Assembly: GCA_016201425.1 (NCBI GenBank)
Contig: JACQCW010000034.1
Span: forward strand, 1-23,721
Source: Candidatus Vogelbacteria bacterium
GTDB taxonomy: Bacteria > Patescibacteria > Paceibacteria > UBA9973 > UBA12445
Direction: 5' to 3'
Length of the DNA: 23,721 nucleotides
Shown here: piece by piece, positions 19,927 to 23,721 of the stretch
Layout of the letters: the number at the start of each line of letters is the position of its first letter
Numbering within the stretch: position 1 is the first letter of the stretch
Translations under genes and position numbers: made by a program
Notes under the pieces: generated by a model
The model's database searches: none
The model's input: only the letters and a program-made list of their open reading frames with translations
What the model was told of the DNA's origin: nothing

Positions 19927-21822
19927 TCAAACAACAGCGGCTTTTATGCGTCTAACGCCCGCCGCGACAGCCTCTTCTTTAAGGATCTTGAAAGTCCCCA
20001 CAATTTCGCTTGTATTATTGACGTGTGGTCCGCCACAAAACTCGATCGAGAATGCCTCACTAATCTTGGGATTATCCGGCGTAGCCTCTTTGGGCCCTAC
20101 TGAATAAACCGTAACCATCTCAGGATAATTCGCATTAAATTCGTGCTCAGCCCCAAGACCCTCCGCCTCTTCTTTTTTCATCACAGTTCTAGAAACCGGC
20201 AAATGTGCCCTAATTTGTTCGTTAACAATCTCTTCCACTTTTTTCTTTTCTTCATCAGTCATCTTTCGTGGACTTGCGAAATCGATACGCAACCGCTCCG
20301 CTGTAATGTTTGACCCACGCTGATGAACCTCTGTACCCAACACCATTTGTAGTGCCTTCAATAAAATATGATGGGTTGTATGGTACCTAATCGTCTGCTC
20401 CCTGTGATCTGCTAAGCCACCTTTAAACTTTTGCTCTGACCTAGAACGCGACAACGCCTGGTGCTCTTTCATTGCCTTTTCGTACTCGACCAAATCAACA
20501 GTCATTCCTCTTTCGTTAGCCAACTCCTGTGTCACTTCCAGAGGAAAACCATAAGTAGTAAAAAGAATAAAAGCATCCTGACCATTTATAAAGTCCCCAG
20601 TTAGTTCATTAAAATGTTTCAGTCCTCTTTCTAGAGTCAGTCGAAATCTTTCCTCTTCGGACGCAATCTCCTCTCTAATCTGTTCTCTTTTCTTATAGAC
20701 CAATGGGTATGAATCTTCATAAAACTCCAAAAGTGGACCAACAAGCTCTGACAATCCGCCACTTTGAATTCCCAATTTGTCCCAAAATCTTACCGCCCTT
20801 CGGATCAAACGTCTCGTGAAGTATCCCTGATCTGTGTTGGATGGATTTACTCCGTCGGCGATGAGAAATGAGGCCGCTCGAATATGATCAGCGATAACCC
20901 TAAACGAAGCTGTATAATTTTGATCCTGATATGACTTACCCGAAAGTCTTTCGAGCCTATCTATGAGTTGTTTGAAAATATCAATCTGAAATATATCTGG
21001 GGTATTTATCGATGCAGCGATTATTCTCTCTAATCCTCCACCAAAATCAACATTTCTTTGTGGAAGCTTAGAGAAAGCGCCGTCAGCATTTTTCTTGTAC
21101 TCCATGAACACATTGTTCCCTATTTCAATAAACTGCCCGCAATCACAATTAGGGTGACAATTTTTTCCGTATCTAGCGTCGTGTAGAACATCAGTAAATC
21201 TATAAAACATTTCTGTGTCTGGGCCACCAGGTTCACCTACTGGCATTTTGTCAGGAACACCAGCCCTGCTCCACCAATTCTTACTTACATCGTAATAAAA
21301 AATTCTGCCATCTTGCATGCCGACTTCGTAACCGTTCTTCTCACTTCCAACGTCTACCTCCTTAGCATCAACGCCGGCCACCCCAAAGAGACCTCGCCAT
21401 ATTGACGCGGTCTCGGTATCTTTTGGAATACTGTTTTTATCATCACCAATGAAAGCTGTAACGTATAATTTCTTCGGGTCAATTCCAATTTCTTTAGTTA
21501 AGAACTCAAACATCCACGGTATCTGTTCTTTTTTAAAATAATCACCAAGCGACCAGTTGCCTAGCATTTCGAAAAAAGTTGTGTGACGATTGTCACCAAC
21601 CTCATCGATATCAACTGTGCGAAAGGATTTTTGCGAGTCGGCAATTCTCATACCGAGCGGATGCTTCTGTCCCAACAGATATGGAATCATCGGTTGCATA
21701 CCCGAACCAGTAAAAAGCGTCGTTGGATCATTCTCGGGAATAATCGGTGCAGATGGAATAATCGCGTGCCCACGCTCCTTAAAAAACTCCAGATATTTTT
21801 GTCTAACTTCTTTTGATGTCAT
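19927..21822 (-). CDS. alaS: Alanyl-tRNA synthetase (short form without C-terminal DHHA1/C-Ala region)
   Basis: AlaRS charges tRNA-Ala. The 631-aa product contains the class II catalytic domain (SQKSFRTVDIDEVGDNRHTTFFEMLGNWSLGDYFK, residues 63-97; motif 3 GGGLERI, 261-267), the tRNA-recognition region, and the editing domain with HTTHH (481-485) and CGGPH (C596, H600), the four metal ligands. It ends at residue 631 just after AAGVRRIKAAV, so the oligomerisation (DHHA1) and C-Ala parts that bring E. coli AlaRS to 876 aa are absent. Nothing suggests a frameshift, so this is a genuinely short form. It starts leaderless: TATAAT lies 8 nt before the ATG and overlaps the end of the hicA remnant. 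Confidence 0.97.
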   Translation of the reverse strand: MTSKEVRQKYLEFFKERGHAIIPSAPIIPENDPTTLFTGSGMQPMIPYLLGQKHPLGMRIADSQKSFRTVDIDEVGDNRHTTFFEMLGNWSLGDYFKKEQIPWMFEFLTKEIGIDPKKLYVTAFIGDDKNSIPKDTETASIWRGLFGVAGVDAKEVDVGSEKNGYEVGMQDGRIFYYDVSKNWWSRAGVPDKMPVGEPGGPDTEMFYRFTDVLHDARYGKNCHPNCDCGQFIEIGNNVFMEYKKNADGAFSKLPQRNVDFGGGLERIIAASINTPDIFQIDIFKQLIDRLERLSGKSYQDQNYTASFRVIADHIRAASFLIADGVNPSNTDQGYFTRRLIRRAVRFWDKLGIQSGGLSELVGPLLEFYEDSYPLVYKKREQIREEIASEEERFRLTLERGLKHFNELTGDFINGQDAFILFTTYGFPLEVTQELANERGMTVDLVEYEKAMKEHQALSRSRSEQKFKGGLADHREQTIRYHTTHHILLKALQMVLGTEVHQRGSNITAERLRIDFASPRKMTDEEKKKVEEIVNEQIRAHLPVSRTVMKKEEAEGLGAEHEFNANYPEMVTVYSVGPKEATPDNPKISEAFSIEFCGGPHVNNTSEIVGTFKILKEEAVAAGVRRIKAAVV

Positions 21823-21830
21823 CTAAGTAG

Positions 21831-21836
21831 ATTATA
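21831..21836 (-). promoter_or_regulatory. -10 box of alaS
   Basis: Minus-strand TATAAT, 8 nt before the alaS ATG, overlapping the stop codon of the hicA remnant; no clear -35. Predicts a leader of 1-2 nt. Confidence 0.6.
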
Positions 21837-21936
21837 TCAACTCAATAAATTCTGCCACATCTAAATTAGCCTGAATTAAAATTGTTTTCAGTACCCTCAT
21901 TACAACAACAGAAGGAATCCGAGGAATCTTCGGCAT
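21832..21936 (-). pseudogene. hicA: HicA toxin remnant with internal deletion
   Basis: HicA is a small mRNA-cleaving toxin of about 60-80 aa. This 34-codon frame reads MPKIPRIPSVVVMRVLKTI, matching the HicA N-terminus (MPKxPRxxxxxVxxxLxK), then jumps to LIQANLDVAEFIELI, matching the HicA C-terminus (LRxAxLxxEEFxELL). The roughly 35-45 residues between, including the strand with the catalytic His (GSHxxxxH segment), are gone, and the reading frame is kept. It starts 5 nt after the hicB stop, in the usual hicB-hicA operon position. It should be non-toxic. No Shine-Dalgarno site. The assignment rests on both end motifs plus the neighbour. Confidence 0.7.
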
Positions 21937-21941
21937 AAAAT

Positions 21942-22178
21942 TTACACTCTAACTGAAATAAAATCTTTTCTTATGTTTCCGGAAAAATCATTTAGACCAT
22001 CCTTAATGATTGATTCTAAATAACACTTAATAGCATCTTTAACCATTTCTTTTGCCTCTTTTAAATTAAACCCCTCTGTCACTAATCCCGGCAAAGCTGG
22101 TACTGTAACTGTGTACCCATCACCATTTGGATCAAAAACTACCTCATATTCAAATATTTTTTCTTTTCTAACTTTCAT
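21942..22178 (-). CDS. hicB: HicB-family antitoxin
   Basis: The 78-aa product has the HicB fold signature: FEYEVVFDPNGDGYTVTVPALPGLVTEGFNLKEAKEMVKDAIKCYLESI (about 8-57). HicB binds and blocks HicA and often represses its own operon. There is no obvious C-terminal helix-turn-helix, so self-regulation through DNA binding may be lacking or come from another part. The start at 22178 (MKVRKEK) is chosen because a TAGACT box ends 6 nt before it; an ATG two codons upstream is the alternative. The partner hicA downstream is a deleted remnant, so hicB appears to be an orphan antitoxin. Confidence 0.88.
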   Translation of the reverse strand: MKVRKEKIFEYEVVFDPNGDGYTVTVPALPGLVTEGFNLKEAKEMVKDAIKCYLESIIKDGLNDFSGNIRKDFISVRV

Positions 22179-22184
22179 ATTCAA

Positions 22185-22213
22185 AGTCTAGCAAATATAT
22201 ATTTTTACATCAA
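22185..22213 (-). promoter_or_regulatory. hicB promoter
   Basis: Minus strand: TTGATG (22213-22208), 17-nt AT-rich spacer, TAGACT (22190-22185) with a TGC extended -10, 6 nt before the ATG. Confidence 0.7.
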
Positions 22214-22215
22214 TA

Positions 22216-23721
22216 CTACTCTTTCTCATCATCCTCTTTATTTATAATGTTATTTTTTCTTTTACTAAACCTAGCATCAACCATGCGATTAATTTCAGAA
22301 TCCGACGGTGTAGGTTTATCGGCATACTCCTCCATAATACCCGCCCGAATCCATCGTCTCTTAATCAATTCATTATCTCTTTCAATCTCCGCCTTTGTCC
22401 TAACATCTTTTTGCTTTCCCATTACCTCGTCAACTATTCGATCAATCTCCTCAGCCGTTGGTTTCAAAGATCCAATCATACCGAGCGTATCTTTCCTAAT
22501 CTGATCCTTTCTCTCAGCCAACTTCTTGACCTTTTCTACAGCTGTTTCCATTCTAACTTTCTCCCCGACTCTTTCAAAATTCTTTTCTCTTTCTAAATCT
22601 TTTTGTATTTCCGCCTTAACTGCATCAAAACTGTAAAATCTAAATTCTTTATTACTGTGCATTATAATTATACCGCGTGGGTGAACCCACCATTTTTCAA
22701 CGGCATAATTTGTTTTAGTTTTTATTGGATATTTACCATCCAAATAGATCTCGCTTACGCTACTTCCATGACCCCTATATCTTTTTTCAACAGCAAAGTC
22801 AAAATCTCTGGAGACTACCGCCTCTGCCCGATCAATATCATAATCACCATAAACCTGTTCACCATTTATATAGATACCAGCAGCCTCTGCATACTCATCT
22901 CCAACCCCAGCCATGCGTCTATACTCTACCACACCTCTCTTACTTAAACCGACAAACTGATTTAGCTGTTTCTCATCGACTGGTTTTCTGGCAACTATTT
23001 TACCATTTAAATGTATGTTTCTTTCTACGTCCACCCACATGAGACCAGATGGTGTAGATTCAATACCGAGCGCCCCGCGGGATGAACCTAAGGGTGATTC
23101 AATAAGGTCTCTACCGTTTAATAGCATGTTACCGCTCTGATCCTTTATGACAATGCCTAGTGGATGCGGCCACCAGTATCCAAGACCATCTGCCCCGTCA
23201 ATAGACTTACGTTCATCATTAATAAAATATCTATAACTCTGGTCGTTGTTGTTTGTTGTAAAACTACCCGGCCACATAAAACCATCTGAATATACTTTTA
23301 TGGAATTTACGTTTGGTACGTCTCCTGATTTTACGACTTGTCCGTTTTCCCACTTCTTACCCAAACACTTCTCCACGATTTCAGCCACGCGCTTTTGAAA
23401 ACTTTCGCTTCCAATCTTAAGCTCAATTAATCCGCTCAACACGGCACTAATCCTTCCGTCACTTTCTTTTATAGTTGGAATACTCAAAAGTCCTAGGCCG
23501 GTTAATGCACTATAAATTACCCGCACCCGAAATGCTTCCTCCAGATCTTTGTTGCTCTTCGCATCAAATTCAAATTTAGGATCTTTCTCATCAATCTCAC
23601 CCAAATGTGTTTGGACTTCCAAAAAAATAGATGTATCCGCGAGCTCAAGCACTCTTTCTTTATTTGCTTCAATAAAACCTACAACTTTTTTCTCAAGAAA
23701 CTTTTCCTTAGCTTCGACAAG
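22216..23721 (-). CDS. Large protein with propeller-like repeats and duplicated C-terminal motif (5' end beyond window)
   Basis: The frame is open from the window edge; 501 residues are visible and the true start lies outside (a GTG at 23652 is internal). After a helical, charged N-terminal part (about 1-130), the middle third carries repeated short units of the type G..MWV....IHLNGK, AGIYINGEQVYG, SEIYLDGKYPI, and paired WWPHPLGIVI / WWVHPRGIII segments, which look like blades of a beta-propeller or WG-like repeat protein. The last ~130 residues are highly charged and helical, with two copies of a motif: KPTAEEIDRIVDEVMGKQK and KPTPSDSEINRMVDARFSKRK. No catalytic motif, signal peptide or membrane helix is seen in the visible part. 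I do not recognise a named family. The hicB -35 box abuts its stop codon. Confidence 0.75.
   Translation of the reverse strand, partial: LVEAKEKFLEKKVVGFIEANKERVLELADTSIFLEVQTHLGEIDEKDPKFEFDAKSNKDLEEAFRVRVIYSALTGLGLLSIPTIKESDGRISAVLSGLIELKIGSESFQKRVAEIVEKCLGKKWENGQVVKSGDVPNVNSIKVYSDGFMWPGSFTTNNNDQSYRYFINDERKSIDGADGLGYWWPHPLGIVIKDQSGNMLLNGRDLIESPLGSSRGALGIESTPSGLMWVDVERNIHLNGKIVARKPVDEKQLNQFVGLSKRGVVEYRRMAGVGDEYAEAAGIYINGEQVYGDYDIDRAEAVVSRDFDFAVEKRYRGHGSSVSEIYLDGKYPIKTKTNYAVEKWWVHPRGIIIMHSNKEFRFYSFDAVKAEIQKDLEREKNFERVGEKVRMETAVEKVKKLAERKDQIRKDTLGMIGSLKPTAEEIDRIVDEVMGKQKDVRTKAEIERDNELIKRRWIRAGIMEEYADKPTPSDSEINRMVDARFSKRKNNIINKEDDEKE

Noticed and set aside
19869..19934. 22-residue N-terminal extension of the PilM-like protein
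   Set aside because: It would include the TATAAT box and palindrome, and the family N-terminus VLVVDIGSGS begins right after the ATG at 19868.
1..23721. CRISPR arrays, IS elements, rRNA or a replication origin
   Set aside because: No regularly spaced repeats, transposase frames, rRNA sequence or DnaA-box clusters were found; the only notable repeat is the tRNA-Glu 5' half pair.

Overview
The window looks like a stretch of a small-genomed Patescibacteria (CPR) chromosome, most likely a Parcubacteria-type lineage. This is an inference from gene content. It carries short, streamlined ribosomal proteins (uL13 of 114 aa), a threonyl-tRNA synthetase without a TGS domain, an alanyl-tRNA synthetase ending right after the editing domain, and a PilM/FtsA-like protein paired with a membrane-anchored protein that has a baseplate-J-like stretch. 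The DNA is AT-rich, gene-dense, and free of rRNA, IS elements or CRISPR.

Layout. 1-406: 5' part of a tgt-like gene (minus). 441-1090: a small minus-strand unit of three short genes of unknown function, with its own promoter and terminator. 1121-2915: thrS, broken by a frameshift. 2924-4861: dnaB, then a recR that has lost its helix-hairpin-helix N-terminus. 4897-7308 (minus): rplU, rmuC and a Na+/Ca2+-exchanger-like gene. 7380-12538: an accessory stretch containing a CoaD-like nucleotidyltransferase, a DUF3307 membrane protein, a 73-aa unknown, an FAD-dependent malate:quinone-oxidoreductase-like protein, a 197-aa membrane-anchored unknown, a small membrane protein, tRNA-Glu(CTC) with a nearby 37-bp duplication of its 5' half, and a putative PD-(D/E)XK nuclease. 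12603-13259: dedA. 13284-17399 (minus): infA-rpmJ-rpsM-rpsK-rpsD-(promoter)-rpoA-rplQ-rplM-rpsI, the end of the alpha operon fused to the L13-S9 pair. 17465-19868 (minus): the PilM-like/baseplate-like pair. 19927-22178 (minus): alaS, a deleted hicA remnant and an intact hicB. 22216-23721 (minus): a large partial protein with propeller-like repeats and a charged C-terminus.

Two expression styles coexist. Genes that start a transcription unit in the housekeeping set (tgt, dnaB, rplU, the exchanger, dedA, the PilM-like gene, alaS, hicB and an 81-aa membrane protein) have a TATAAT-like -10 box only 6-9 nt before the start codon and no Shine-Dalgarno site, so their mRNAs should be leaderless or nearly so. 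A second set, mostly of unknown function (the 17/116/50-aa unit, CoaD-like, DUF3307, 73-aa, FAD protein, 197-aa, nuclease-like), has strong AGGAGG-type ribosome binding sites. Most have sigma70-type promoters with 16-17 nt spacers, leaders of about 35-70 nt, and strong hairpin-plus-U terminators.

Several genes are visibly eroded by deletions (thrS, recR, hicA, the tRNA-Glu 5' half). This is either real reductive decay or assembly error; the reads would tell.
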